DNA of 64,000 bases, taken from positions 1,736,001 to 1,800,000 of the forward strand of contig NZ_CP139558.1 in assembly GCF_034262375.1 (NCBI RefSeq). The letters are read 5' to 3'. This DNA is from Mucilaginibacter sabulilitoris. Lineage in GTDB: Bacteria; Bacteroidota; Bacteroidia; Sphingobacteriales; Sphingobacteriaceae. This document shows, piece by piece, positions 8,016 to 17,810 of the stretch. Position numbers and translations under genes: made by a program. The notes under the pieces are model-generated. The model saw only the letters and a list, made by a program, of their open reading frames with translations. It was not told where the DNA came from and searched no databases. Each line of letters starts with the position of its first letter. The first letter of the stretch is position 1.

Positions 8016-10490
8016 ATGAAACAAATTCTACTGATCCTGCTTTGCTGTTATTTTTCAGCGTTTGCCATGGCGCAAACACAAAATTCCCCAACTAATATAA
8101 CAGTAAAAGGGGCAGTAATAGATTCGGCCTTGAATAAGCCATTGGGCTATGTTACCGTTGCCCTGCAAGATGCAGTTACCCACACCCCTGTAAAAAGTAC
8201 CCTCGCCAAAGACGATGGCAGTTTTGAAATAAAGGCTCCCGAAGGCAAAACATACCAGTTAGTAGTAGCTTTTATTGGCTATGCCACCAAAGTTTTACCT
8301 GTAAAACTCACCGGCAATGAGTATAACGCCGGGAAAATTCTGCTTTCGGCTGCAAGTAAAGAGCTAAAAGAGGTTACCATAACGGCTGTAAAACCTGTTA
8401 TGAAACAGGAGGTTGACCGGTTGAGCTACGACGTAACCGCCGACCCGGAGAGCAAAGCTATATCCGCGCTTGATATGATGCGCAAGGTTCCGCTCTTATC
8501 GGTTGATGGCGATGATAAGATACGCTTGAAAGGCAGCGGCAATTATAAAATCCTGATAAACGGTAAAGAATCGGCGCTGATGGCCAAAAACCCATCGGAT
8601 GTGCTGAAAGCCATGCCTGCAACCAATATTGAAAAAATTGAGGTAATTACTACTCCCCCCGCAAAATACGATGCCGAAGGCTTGTCAGGTATTATCAATA
8701 TTATCACCAAAAAAAACGCCGACCAGGGTTATAATGGCAGCATTAATATACGCTACAACACGGTTTGGGGGCCGGGTTATAACCTTAACGCCACGGTAAA
8801 ACAAGGTAAATTCGGTCTGTCAGGCTATGCCGGTTTTGGTACGCAAAAACAAGTGACCGCCGCAACTCATAATACGCAAACACAATTTATAGATCAATCT
8901 ATATCAAGCGTATTGAATCAAAACGGTACCAATACTTTTGGCGGTAAATATAAATATGCCAATGCCGAGTTGAGTTATGAAATAGACAGTCTTAACCTGC
9001 TTACCGGTTCATTTGAAATTTTCCAGGGGCATTTTGACCAGAATGGCCAGCTGCAATCAAACCGGTTTAACAGTATTGGGGCGCTTGACCAGGCTTACCA
9101 TAATGTGGTGAGCAGCGGTAGTAAAGATAAAGGGGCAGATATTTCTGTTAATTACCAACGGAGCTTTAAAAATCATAAGGATGAGTTGCTTACTATGTCG
9201 TATAAATACAGTTACTCGCCCAGCGACCAGTCAAGTGCAAACTCGTTTACCAACAGGTTTAACTATGATGATGAAGATAACCCCGATTTCAGGCAGCGTA
9301 ATAATGCCGGTAACCGGGAGCATACCATTCAACTCGATTATGTGTATCCGCTAAAAAAAATAAACATTGAAGCCGGAGCCAAAGCCATACTGCGTAATAA
9401 CTTCAGCGATTTTAAACGCGATGACCTTGACCCTGCTACCAATCAGTATGTGCCTAACGAGGATCAAACCAGCACATTTGATTATCACCAGGATGTTACC
9501 AGCTTTTACAACTCGTACCAGTTAAAGTTAACTGGCTGGACCGCTAAAGCAGGTCTGCGTGTTGAACATACCCAGATCAGAGCCGACTTTATGGGCGAGC
9601 CGCTCGACAAGGGATATAACAATTTTATACCTTCTATATCTGTACAGCGCAGCATGAAAAGCAGCAGTATCAATTTAGGCTTTACACAGCGTATACAGCG
9701 CCCAGGTATTTATCAGCTTAACCCTTTTATTGATCGCTCAAATCCTAAATTCATTAATACGGGTAACCCTAATCTTCGTCCGGAGCTTAATAACACCTTT
9801 GAACTTACCTATAGCAACTTTAAAAAAGCATCGGTTACGGTAGGCTTAAGTTATGCTTTCTCAAATAATTCTATTCAGAATGTGAGCCGCTTGCAGGTTG
9901 ATAGTACCTCATCAAATAAGGTAGATACCGTAACCTATACCACTTTTCAAAACTTGGGCAGTAACCGTACCCTGGGGCTTAACGTTAATACCAATTTTTC
10001 TATCATCAAGCCATTTACCGTTAGCCTAAACGCACAGGTTTCGCATATTTGGTTAAAGGGCACATACAATGGCCAATTCTTTAAAAATGATGGATACATT
10101 GGCAACGCATTCGCCAGCTTTACCTATAAACTGGGTGATACCTACCGCCTGGGTTACAATGCAGGCTTTTTTAGCGGCGACGTAACTTTGCAGGGTAAAT
10201 CGAGCAACTTTATTTATAATTCTTATACAGTTGCTAAAGACCTGTTTAACAAAAAGCTCACGGTAACATTGGTTGCCAACAATCCTTACAGCAAATACAG
10301 AACGTTTTCTAACAGTTCCCGTACGCCTGATTTTACGCAAAGTACTAACAGCGATAACCCTTATCGTCACTTTGCTATCAGGCTTAATTATAAATTTGGT
10401 AAGCTTAACGGTAATATTAAAAAGAGCCAGCGTAGCATAAATAATGACGACACCAAAAACAGTGGTAAAAGTAGTGGTGCAAATCAATAA
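8016..10490 (+). CDS. Outer-membrane beta-barrel receptor with CarboxypepD_reg-like domain (TonB-dependent-receptor-like)
   Basis: 824 residues. A signal peptide (MKQILLILLCCYFSAFAMAQ) is followed by a carboxypeptidase-regulatory-like beta domain (residues ~25-115, GAVIDSALNKPLGYVTVALQD...). Next comes a plug-like segment (KVPLLSVDGDDKIRLKG ... NIEKIEVITTPPAKYDAEGLSGIINIITKK), and the rest looks like a barrel of the OMP_b-brl_3 type. I see no clear TonB box. Family members sit in the outer membrane and move ligands or act as adhesins or assembly factors; no substrate can be read. No SusD partner is adjacent. The gene is upstream of the Spx-like gene with a 9-nt gap. Confidence 0.85.
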   Translation: MKQILLILLCCYFSAFAMAQTQNSPTNITVKGAVIDSALNKPLGYVTVALQDAVTHTPVKSTLAKDDGSFEIKAPEGKTYQLVVAFIGYATKVLPVKLTGNEYNAGKILLSAASKELKEVTITAVKPVMKQEVDRLSYDVTADPESKAISALDMMRKVPLLSVDGDDKIRLKGSGNYKILINGKESALMAKNPSDVLKAMPATNIEKIEVITTPPAKYDAEGLSGIINIITKKNADQGYNGSINIRYNTVWGPGYNLNATVKQGKFGLSGYAGFGTQKQVTAATHNTQTQFIDQSISSVLNQNGTNTFGGKYKYANAELSYEIDSLNLLTGSFEIFQGHFDQNGQLQSNRFNSIGALDQAYHNVVSSGSKDKGADISVNYQRSFKNHKDELLTMSYKYSYSPSDQSSANSFTNRFNYDDEDNPDFRQRNNAGNREHTIQLDYVYPLKKINIEAGAKAILRNNFSDFKRDDLDPATNQYVPNEDQTSTFDYHQDVTSFYNSYQLKLTGWTAKAGLRVEHTQIRADFMGEPLDKGYNNFIPSISVQRSMKSSSINLGFTQRIQRPGIYQLNPFIDRSNPKFINTGNPNLRPELNNTFELTYSNFKKASVTVGLSYAFSNNSIQNVSRLQVDSTSSNKVDTVTYTTFQNLGSNRTLGLNVNTNFSIIKPFTVSLNAQVSHIWLKGTYNGQFFKNDGYIGNAFASFTYKLGDTYRLGYNAGFFSGDVTLQGKSSNFIYNSYTVAKDLFNKKLTVTLVANNPYSKYRTFSNSSRTPDFTQSTNSDNPYRHFAIRLNYKFGKLNGNIKKSQRSINNDDTKNSGKSSGANQ

Positions 10491-10495
10491 ATTTG
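10488..10495 (+). promoter_or_regulatory. -7 box abutting the start of the Spx-like gene
   Basis: TAAATTTG, a perfect TAnnTTTG, overlaps the stop codon of the receptor gene and ends 4 nt before the next ATG. If used, it would give an essentially leaderless mRNA. No good -33 element is visible. Confidence 0.35.
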
Positions 10496-10499
10496 CAGC

Positions 10500-10850
10500 A
10501 TGAAAGTGTACGGAATTACCAATTGCAATACAGTAAAAAAAGCCCTCGACTGGTTTAAGGAAAATAAGGTTGATTATGATTTCCAGGATTTTAAAAAGCT
10601 TGGTGTAAGCACCGAGAAACTACAGGAATGGGACAACAGGGCAGGTTATGAAAAATTTCTGAATAAGCAGGGCCTTACCTGGAAACAGCTTGACCCGGCT
10701 GTTAAAGAAAGCGTAAAAACCAATACCGACGCCCTTACCTTGCTGCAGCAAAAAACAAGCATGATAAAACGCCCGGTTATTGAGGATGGCGACTTCCTGT
10801 TTTTTGGTTTTGATGAGCAGGTTTATAAAGATCACTTTTTGAATAAATAA
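10500..10850 (+). CDS. Spx/ArsC-family thioredoxin-fold protein (YffB-like)
   Basis: 116 residues of the arsenate-reductase-like glutaredoxin family. The N-terminal strand leads to GITNCNTVKKALDWF, with a single Cys (Cys10) where thioredoxins have CxxC. RPVIEDGDFLFFGFDEQVYK near the C terminus matches the substrate/anion site region (KRPV). Members include ArsC-like reductases and Spx-like transcription regulators. The single Cys and the lack of neighbouring ars genes make a YffB-like role more likely than arsenate detoxification. A terminator follows. Confidence 0.85.
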   Translation: MKVYGITNCNTVKKALDWFKENKVDYDFQDFKKLGVSTEKLQEWDNRAGYEKFLNKQGLTWKQLDPAVKESVKTNTDALTLLQQKTSMIKRPVIEDGDFLFFGFDEQVYKDHFLNK

Positions 10851-10882
10851 CCACCAGATAAATAGTACAAAGTAATTAACAT

Positions 10883-10926
10883 AGCCTATAAATCCTCTTT
10901 ATCTACCTGATTTATAGGCTTTGTTT
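10883..10926 (+). terminator. Rho-independent terminator
   Basis: An 11-bp stem AGCCTATAAAT/ATTTATAGGCT with a 16-nt loop is followed by TTGTTTTT. Confidence 0.8.
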
Positions 10927-11023
10927 TTAATTAATATTCCCGTAACAATCGTTTTACCAAGAACATTCAGGTTGTTTTTTTGTAGTATAATTGCCTTATA
11001 ATATATTATAACTACAACTGAAA

Positions 11024-12994
11024 ATGAATTTAAAACTACTGGCCGGTTTCAGCATGGCCTTTATGTTGGCAATGGGGGTATCCAATGCACAACAAACTAC
11101 CCCTGGCTCAGATTACAATTACCACGAAACTTTCGGCCCATCGTTTTACTCCAAAAATGGATCAGAATATCGTGCGGCAAGCGGCGAGCCGGGCCCCAAA
11201 TACTGGCAAAACCGTGCCGATTACCAGCTGGCAGCCAAACTTAATGATCAAACAAATGAAATTACAGGCTCTGAAGTTTTAACCTATACCAATAACAGTC
11301 CGCAAAATTTAAGTTTTTTATGGATGCAGCTTGATCAGAACCTTTTTAAGTCCGACTCACGCGGTACAGCCATAGTACCGCCGACAGGCAGCCGTAACTG
11401 GGGCCGTGGCGAAGCGTTTGATGCCGGCTACAAAATAAAATCGGTAAAATATGCAAACGGCAGCAATGATTTTGTTGATGCTAAATTTATCGTAACCGAT
11501 ACCCGCATGCAGGTTTTTTTACCAAAGGAGGTGACAGCCAACGGCGGACAGGCTAAGCTTAAAATTGAATATGCATTTATCCCGCCAAATTATGGGTCAG
11601 ACCGTATGGGCTACCTGCAAACCAAAAATGGCAAGATTTATACAATTGCCCAGTGGTACCCGCGCATGTGCGTGTATGACGATGTAATGGGTTGGAATAT
11701 GCTGCCTTATACCGGGCCTGGTGAGTTTTACCTGGAGTATGGCGATTTTGATCTGAGCATCACCGCTCCGGGCAACCACATCGTGGTAGCATCGGGCGAA
11801 TTGCAGAACCCCCAGGAAGTGTACACTGCCGAACAGCAAAAACGCTGGGCCGAGGCTGCTCAAAGCGAAAAAACAGTAATGATCCGTACCGCGAAGGAAG
11901 TTAAAGACGCGGCATCGCGCCCGGCCGGTAAAACCGAGCTTACCTGGCACTTCAAAATAAAAAACGCGAGGGATGCTTCATGGGCGTCGTCAGCTGCGTT
12001 TATTGTTGATGCAGCAAAAATGGACCTGCCAAGCGGTAAAAAAACAATGGCTATATCTGCATACCCGGTAGAAAGCGATGGCAACGGCGCCTGGGGCCGC
12101 TCAACCGAATACGTAAAAAAATCAATAGAGTATAACTCGGCCAAATGGTTTGAGTTCCCTTATCCTAATGCTACTGCCGTTGCGGGTATAGTGGGAGGTA
12201 TGGAATATCCGGGTATTGTATTTTGCGGTTACAAAGCCGAGAGAGAAAAACTCTGGGGTGTAAACGACCATGAGTTTGGCCACACCTGGTTCCCGATGAT
12301 TGTAGGTTCAAACGAGCGCATGTATGGTTGGATGGATGAAGGCTTTAATACTTTTATTAATACGCTATCGACCACTGATTTCAACAATGGTGAGTATAAA
12401 AAAGGGAAGGTTGATATGCACCACACCGGCGATCTTTTCACTAAGCCCGAACTGGAGCCCATCATGAGCCAGCCGGCCAACCTGAAAGAAAAAAATACGG
12501 GTACCTTGTTGTATAATAAGCCAAGCGCTGGTCTTATTTTACTGCGCGAGCAGATATTAGGCCCCGAGCGTTTTGATTTTGCCTTTAAAACCTACATCAA
12601 CCGCTGGGCGTTTAAACACCCAACCCCCGATGATTTTTTCCGCACGATTGAAAACGCCTCTGGCGAAAGCTTACAATGGTTTTGGAGAGGCTGGTTTTTA
12701 AACAACTGGCGTTTGGATGTTGCTGTAACCGATGTTAAGTATGTTGATAACGATCCTTCAAAAGGTGCAATGATTACCATTGATAACCTGGGAAAAATGG
12801 CAATGCCCGTTATTTTGGAAATAAAAACCAAAGGCGGCCAAACCGACCGTATTAAACTGCCGGTTGAAATTTGGGAGCGTTTCTCATCATGGACATTTAA
12901 ATATCCATCAAGCGATGAAATTGAATCCGTTACCTACGATCCTGATAACGTACTGCCCGATTATAACCCTGACAATAACGTTTGGAGAAAATAA
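11024..12994 (+). CDS. Secreted M1-family metallopeptidase
   Basis: 656 residues with a signal peptide ([23 protein letters not shown]). The gluzincin zinc site is complete: HEFGH at residues 416-420 and a third ligand Glu439 in GWMDEGF, the normal HEXXH-X18-E spacing. GGMEYPG about 30 residues upstream of it replaces the classic GAMEN exopeptidase motif. It should cleave N-terminal residues from peptides in the periplasm or outside the cell. The N-terminal domain has the expected beta-sandwich character. It is flanked by terminators on both sides and is probably monocistronic. Confidence 0.93.
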   Translation: MNLKLLAGFSMAFMLAMGVSNAQQTTPGSDYNYHETFGPSFYSKNGSEYRAASGEPGPKYWQNRADYQLAAKLNDQTNEITGSEVLTYTNNSPQNLSFLWMQLDQNLFKSDSRGTAIVPPTGSRNWGRGEAFDAGYKIKSVKYANGSNDFVDAKFIVTDTRMQVFLPKEVTANGGQAKLKIEYAFIPPNYGSDRMGYLQTKNGKIYTIAQWYPRMCVYDDVMGWNMLPYTGPGEFYLEYGDFDLSITAPGNHIVVASGELQNPQEVYTAEQQKRWAEAAQSEKTVMIRTAKEVKDAASRPAGKTELTWHFKIKNARDASWASSAAFIVDAAKMDLPSGKKTMAISAYPVESDGNGAWGRSTEYVKKSIEYNSAKWFEFPYPNATAVAGIVGGMEYPGIVFCGYKAEREKLWGVNDHEFGHTWFPMIVGSNERMYGWMDEGFNTFINTLSTTDFNNGEYKKGKVDMHHTGDLFTKPELEPIMSQPANLKEKNTGTLLYNKPSAGLILLREQILGPERFDFAFKTYINRWAFKHPTPDDFFRTIENASGESLQWFWRGWFLNNWRLDVAVTDVKYVDNDPSKGAMITIDNLGKMAMPVILEIKTKGGQTDRIKLPVEIWERFSSWTFKYPSSDEIESVTYDPDNVLPDYNPDNNVWRK

Positions 12995-13001
12995 AGATAA
13001 A

Positions 13002-13026
13002 AACCCGGTTAACGCCGGGTTTTTTG
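13002..13026. terminator. Terminator after the M1 peptidase
   Basis: Stem AACCCGG/CCGGGTT with a 5-nt loop is followed by TTTTTTG. The A-rich left flank may let it also work leftward. Confidence 0.8.
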
Positions 13027-13028
13027 TT

Positions 13029-13260
13029 GAGTATATCTCCTTGTCACCTCGATAAAGTATGAGGAGAAAGATGCATCACATATGTCTTTTTGTATAGCCA
13101 AAGTATAGCCAAAAAAATCCGGCTGTCATGCTGCGCTCCGTCGAAGCTCAGGGTGACAGGCCACCACTCGAGAATGTCGTGTTCGCACCTGTTCGGTTGC
13201 GCTTGCGACTGTACGTTGGTGTTCGCACTTTCAAAAAAAGAACACCTGTTATTCCCGGAC
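13029..13260. repeat. Intergenic region with a GTCATGCTG palindrome and direct repeats
   Basis: A GTCATGCTGCGCTCCGTCGAAG...GGGTGACAGG palindrome lies at about 13124-13160. GTATAGCCAAA is directly repeated at 13092-13111, and GTGTTCGCAC is repeated at 13180 and 13219. No gene is seen. Confidence 0.45.
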
Positions 13261-14997
13261 TTACAGCAGGTCTTTCAGGTGCTTATAGTTTGCCTTTACG
13301 GTATCCAGCACCTCATCCATGTGGCCGTTAAGCATGAGTTTGGTCATGGATACTGCCAATCCTTTTACCTGTTCGAATTCAATTTTGGGTGGCATAGCCA
13401 AAGCATTCGGGTCGGTAAATACGTTTACCAATGCAGGTCCGTCAAAAGCTAACGCATCGGTAATAGCCTGTTTAACCTCGCCCGGTTGACTGGCAGTTAT
13501 ACCTTTCATACCCATAGCCTGGGCAACCAATGCAAAATCAGGATTGTACATATCGGTTTGCCAATCGGGCAGGCCGGCAACTTCCATTTCCAGCTTCACC
13601 ATACCCAACGAGCGGTTATTGAAAACAATGACCTTAACAGGTAGCTTATACTGAACAATGGTAGCCAGATCGCCCAGCAACATAGATAAACCGCCGTCGC
13701 CGCAAAGCGCTATTACCTGCTGACCGGGGCGGGCCATCGCGGCGCCAATAGCCTGCGGCATGGCGTTAGCCATGGAGCCATGATTAAATGAACCTATCAT
13801 TTTACGCTTGCCTGTAGCATTAATATACCTCGATCCCCATACGCATGACATGCCTGTATCAACGGTAAATATGGCATCATCGGCAGCAAGCTTATCCAAC
13901 ATGCTGGCCACAAACTCGGGATGTATCTTATCTTTCTCGCCGCTGTCGTCAACATAGGTTTGCATTTTATCCTTTACATCGGCATATACCTTCAATTGGG
14001 CTTTTAAAAAGCTATCGTCCTGTTTTGGTGTGATTAAAGGCAGTAGTGCGGTAAGTGTATCCTTTATAGTTCCGCACAAACCCACATCAATTTTTGCCCT
14101 GCGACCAATGCGTTCGGGTTTGGTATCTATCTGCACAATCTTGCATTCGGTGGGCATAAAAGGTGTGTACGGGAAATCGGTACCCAGTAAAATGAGCAGG
14201 TCGCTTTCATGCATGCTGTGGTAGGCCGATGGCAAACCTAAAAGTCCGGTCATGCCCACTTCATTAGGGTTGCCGTACTGTATATCCATTTTGGCTCTGA
14301 AAGAGTAAGCCACCGTAGCATGTAGCCTTTGTGATAGCGCCACTATCTCGTCATGCGCTTCGGCGGCGCCGATACCGCAAAAAATGGCTATTTTCTGATG
14401 ATGGTTAATTAATTCGGCAAGCCGGTGCAGATCAGCATCTGAAGGCCTGATCATCGGAATGGGATTAAAGTTTTGGGTTGATGTATCTATTTCAACAGCA
14501 TCCATACTGGTAACATCACCCGGCAAGCCAATTACGGCTACGCCTTTTTGGAGCAGGGCGTTTTGAATTGCCGCCTGTAACATGCGGGGTAATTGTTTGG
14601 GTGTAGTAGCTACCTGGTTATAATAACTGCAATCATCAAACAATTTTATAGTGTTGGTTTCCTGAAAATAATCTGTACCAAATTCAAAACTGGCTATGGT
14701 TGATGCAATGGCAATAACCGGCGCGCCCGAGCGGTGGGCGTCATATAGTCCATTGATCAAATGTACATGCCCCGGGCCGCTGCTGCCTGCGCAGCAGGCA
14801 AGCCCATTGAGCTGTGCCTCTGCACCCGCTGCGTAAGCCCCCGTCTCCTCATGCCTCACATGTACCCACTGTATACTGCCCTCGCGCCTTACGGCATCGT
14901 TTACCTCATTCAGGCTGTCGCCGGTTACAGCATAAATTCTTTTTATACCGGCGTTCACCAGCATCTCAACCAATTGGTCTGCAACGTTTTTTGCCAT
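13261..14997 (-). CDS. poxB: Pyruvate dehydrogenase (quinone) / pyruvate oxidase PoxB
   Basis: 578 residues of a ThDP- and FAD-dependent enzyme that oxidatively decarboxylates pyruvate to acetate and CO2, passing electrons to membrane quinone. It follows E. coli PoxB along its length from memory of that family: VTGDSLNEVNDA, the catalytic Glu in RHEETGAYAAGAEAQL, GPGHVHLINGLYDAHRS, VGMTGLLG, GSFNHGSMANAMPQAIGA and the ThDP-Mg motif GDGGLSMLLGDL...NN. The end, a helical tail (MTKLMLNGHMDEVLDTVK), corresponds to the membrane-binding region. Acetolactate synthase, a paralogue, is present separately at 59168. The gene stands alone. Confidence 0.93.
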   Translation of the reverse strand: MAKNVADQLVEMLVNAGIKRIYAVTGDSLNEVNDAVRREGSIQWVHVRHEETGAYAAGAEAQLNGLACCAGSSGPGHVHLINGLYDAHRSGAPVIAIASTIASFEFGTDYFQETNTIKLFDDCSYYNQVATTPKQLPRMLQAAIQNALLQKGVAVIGLPGDVTSMDAVEIDTSTQNFNPIPMIRPSDADLHRLAELINHHQKIAIFCGIGAAEAHDEIVALSQRLHATVAYSFRAKMDIQYGNPNEVGMTGLLGLPSAYHSMHESDLLILLGTDFPYTPFMPTECKIVQIDTKPERIGRRAKIDVGLCGTIKDTLTALLPLITPKQDDSFLKAQLKVYADVKDKMQTYVDDSGEKDKIHPEFVASMLDKLAADDAIFTVDTGMSCVWGSRYINATGKRKMIGSFNHGSMANAMPQAIGAAMARPGQQVIALCGDGGLSMLLGDLATIVQYKLPVKVIVFNNRSLGMVKLEMEVAGLPDWQTDMYNPDFALVAQAMGMKGITASQPGEVKQAITDALAFDGPALVNVFTDPNALAMPPKIEFEQVKGLAVSMTKLMLNGHMDEVLDTVKANYKHLKDLL

Positions 14998-15324
14998 GTT
15001 GTTTTTTAATTATATAAACCAAACCCAACAGGGCTGCAAGAGTTTTTTAAATTGTAAATATTTTGAATACTAATGCGTAAATCCCGGTTAACACAAACAT
15101 TTAAAAGTGTAAAACAAAGTGTATAAAGTGTAAAGTAATTATACAGCACAGATACAAATAAACTGCAAAACCACTTGAGCATGGATTTAGTGCATTTATA
15201 AAACCTAATTTTAATGTACTAAAACTGTATCACACTTATTAAAACCGGCATAGAAAATTTGAGGGTATTGAAGAGTTAGGGCATGTAAGTGCGCCAGTAA
15301 TAAATTATAATTATAAAACAGCTT
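14998..15324. other. Divergent intergenic region between poxB and the MBOAT gene
   Basis: AT-rich, with no gene. AAAGTGTA occurs three times in 29 bp (15104, 15116, 15125), which could be an operator. No TAnnTTTG box on either strand is perfect. Confidence 0.35.
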
Positions 15325-16773
15325 ATGCTTTTTAACTCTGTTAGCTTTGCCATTTTTTTATCCATAGTTTTTTTACTATACTGGTTTGTGGCTAAAAAGT
15401 TAAAGTACCAGAACTTTTTATTGCTTTGTGCAAGCTATTACTTTTATGCCTGCTGGGATTGGCGCTTTCTGTTTCTACTCATCTTCTCTACTTTACTGGA
15501 TTATTTTACCGGACTCAAGATAGCTGAAACTGATAATCAGCATAAACGGCGATTTTGGTTTTGGTTAAGTATTACTGTAAATATTGGTTTTTTGGCGGTG
15601 TTCAAGTATTATAATTTCTTTGCCGAATCTTTTGCCGATGCTGCTCTTAATTTTGGCGTACATGTAAGTCCGTGGACGCTAAAAGTGATACTGCCGGTAG
15701 GTATTTCTTTTTACACCTTCCACGGCCTGTCATACATAATTGATATTTATAAAAATCGTATAAAAGCCGAAAGGAATTTTGTTGATTACGCTTTCTTTAT
15801 CAGTTTTTTCCCGCTCCTGGTTGCAGGCCCTATTGAGCGGGCTACCCATCTTTTACCACAGATAAAAAAGGAAAGAACCTTTGATTATGCCAATGCTGTT
15901 GATGGTTTAAGGCAAATATTATGGGGCTTTTTTAAAAAGGCAGTAATAGCCGACCAATGTTCGCAATTCGCTAATATGATTTTCGCTAATTCAGATCACT
16001 ACCCTGGCAGTACATTAATATTGGGCGCCTTTTTCTTTACTTTTCAAATTTATTGTGATTTTTCGGGCTACTCAGATATGGCTATAGGTATAGCAAGGCT
16101 TTTTGGTATTGAACTGCTGCGTAACTTTGCCTTCCCTTATTTTTCAAGGGATATAGCCGAATTTTGGCGGCGCTGGCATATCTCGTTATCAGGTTGGTTT
16201 CGCGATTATTTGTATATACCGCTGGGTGGCAGCAAGGGTGGAATCTGGATGAGGGTAAGAAATACCTTTATCATTTTTTTAGTGAGCGGCTTTTGGCATG
16301 GTGCCAACTGGACCTTCATCGTATGGGGGCTCCTGAACGCCTTGTTTATTGTGCCATCTATTATTCTTAATACCAATCGCGACAATCTCGAAATAGTGGC
16401 CAGGGGAAAAAGCCTGCCAACTATAAAAGAGTTTTTTCAGATGGTGCTTACCTTTTTGTTGGTTGTTTTTGGCTGGATATTTTTCAGGGCCAATAACCTG
16501 GAACATGCATTAAACTATATAGGCAGAATATTTTCCAGATCCACGTTTTCTGTTCCGCAACTGGATGCCAGCGGTTTTGATGTTTTGAATACCCTTTTAT
16601 TAATTGTTGTTTTTTTACTGATTGAATGGGCCGGGCGTGAACATCAGTACGCTATTGCCACGTTGGGCCGGTTTAAGAAGAGAAGCTACCGGCTGGCGTT
16701 TTATTTTACATTGATCCTTACCATATATCTGTTTATGGGCAGGGAGCAAACATTTATTTATTTTCAATTTTAA
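15325..16773 (+). CDS. MBOAT-family membrane O-acyltransferase (AlgI-like)
   Basis: 482 residues with about ten hydrophobic segments across the inner membrane. The MBOAT signatures are present: GPIERATHLLPQI near residue 170, FQIYCDFSGYSDMAIGIARLFG near 240, FWRRWHISLSGWFRDYLYIPLGG, and the catalytic His325 in SGFWHGANWT. AlgI/PatA/DltB-type members pass acyl groups across the membrane to a periplasmic partner that modifies a glycan or protein. The next gene starts 3 nt after the stop and is the likely partner. The acceptor polymer is unknown. Confidence 0.92.
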   Translation: MLFNSVSFAIFLSIVFLLYWFVAKKLKYQNFLLLCASYYFYACWDWRFLFLLIFSTLLDYFTGLKIAETDNQHKRRFWFWLSITVNIGFLAVFKYYNFFAESFADAALNFGVHVSPWTLKVILPVGISFYTFHGLSYIIDIYKNRIKAERNFVDYAFFISFFPLLVAGPIERATHLLPQIKKERTFDYANAVDGLRQILWGFFKKAVIADQCSQFANMIFANSDHYPGSTLILGAFFFTFQIYCDFSGYSDMAIGIARLFGIELLRNFAFPYFSRDIAEFWRRWHISLSGWFRDYLYIPLGGSKGGIWMRVRNTFIIFLVSGFWHGANWTFIVWGLLNALFIVPSIILNTNRDNLEIVARGKSLPTIKEFFQMVLTFLLVVFGWIFFRANNLEHALNYIGRIFSRSTFSVPQLDASGFDVLNTLLLIVVFLLIEWAGREHQYAIATLGRFKKRSYRLAFYFTLILTIYLFMGREQTFIYFQF

Positions 16774-16776
16774 ATC

Positions 16777-17709
16777 ATGAACAAGTTTTTAAAAAGAACG
16801 GTATCGTTTATTATCATGACAGCCTGTTTGCTTGTTTCAGTCATATTTATACCTAATTACGTTGTTGATAAAAAATCAAAGTTTACCATCCAGCAGCATA
16901 GAAAAATGGTTTTGTTTGGGCACTCGCACCCTGAATGCGCTTTTAACGATACCCTGATTACAAATTTTCAAAACCTTGCATACTCGGCCGAACCTTATTT
17001 TTATACCTATCAGAAAATAAAAAAGGTATTATCACAAAACCCCCATATCGAAACTGTTTTAATTGAGTTTTCAAATAATCAGATAGATGAGAAAATGAAC
17101 GACTGGACCTGGGGGTACAAATATATGTCGAGCATGTTCCCGAAATACGCCTCTTTTATGGACAGGGAAGACATAAACCTGCTGATCAAAAACAACCCGA
17201 AGGATTTTATGAGTTGCATGTCAATTTCTACCCGTAAAAATTTAGTAAGGGTACTTACCGGCAACTATAACTTTTCTGACGAAATGGGCGGCTATTTACG
17301 GATCGGAAAACTGTATGATAATGGTAAGACAGCAAACGACGCCAAAGATAAAGTGAGTGCAAAATTTTCGGATGTTAATGTTAGCTATCTGAAAAAGATA
17401 GTTAACTATAGTCGTGCCCGGAATAAAAAGGTTTTCCTGGTGAGAAGCCCCCACCATAAAAAATATGAATACCTGAAAAACGAAACTGCTTTTGTGAAAA
17501 TAAGGAATACGGAATTTGCCGACGTCGATTTTTTAGACTTTAATAATTTTCCATTACATGACGACGACTTTGCTGACTATGGGCATTTGAATTATAAGGG
17601 TGCAGATAAATTTTCAAAATGGTTTAATACCATGGTAGATTCCGGATTGCTACAGGATGAAAATATACAAGCTTTAATTGATCAAAATCTTAGTCCAACA
17701 AGTATGTAA
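16777..17709 (+). CDS. Probable SGNH-like periplasmic partner of the MBOAT protein
   Basis: 310 residues with an N-terminal signal anchor (residues 8-27) and a soluble exported part. The first strand ends in GHSH (48-51), placed like the GDS serine motif of SGNH hydrolases. The C terminus has FADYGHLNYKGADKFS, with Asp267 and His270 spaced as in the DxxH motif of the same fold. This suggests an AlgJ/AlgX/DltD-type acyl transferase or esterase acting with the MBOAT protein. The family assignment is inferred from these motifs and the 3-nt spacing; overall the protein is not one I recognise. Confidence 0.6.
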   Translation: MNKFLKRTVSFIIMTACLLVSVIFIPNYVVDKKSKFTIQQHRKMVLFGHSHPECAFNDTLITNFQNLAYSAEPYFYTYQKIKKVLSQNPHIETVLIEFSNNQIDEKMNDWTWGYKYMSSMFPKYASFMDREDINLLIKNNPKDFMSCMSISTRKNLVRVLTGNYNFSDEMGGYLRIGKLYDNGKTANDAKDKVSAKFSDVNVSYLKKIVNYSRARNKKVFLVRSPHHKKYEYLKNETAFVKIRNTEFADVDFLDFNNFPLHDDDFADYGHLNYKGADKFSKWFNTMVDSGLLQDENIQALIDQNLSPTSM

Positions 17710-17729
17710 CCTATATGCCACTACAACAA

Positions 17730-17763
17730 AAGAGACAGACCTAAATAAAGTCTGCCTCTTTTT
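17730..17763 (+). terminator. Rho-independent terminator after the MBOAT pair
   Basis: An 11-nt stem AAGAGACAGAC/GTCTGCCTCTT (one mismatch) with a 9-nt loop and T-run. Confidence 0.8.
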
Positions 17764-17810
17764 ATGTGTCAATATATAGTGAAGCCGGGAACGGCTGTTA
17801 AATTCGGGTA

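Noticed and set aside
10500..10850. Arsenate reductase ArsC for arsenic resistance
   Set aside because: Single Cys in an Spx/YffB-like context and no ars genes nearby; a resistance role is not supported.
13090..13452. 120-codon plus-strand frame
   Set aside because: Covers a repeat and the antisense of the poxB 3' end.
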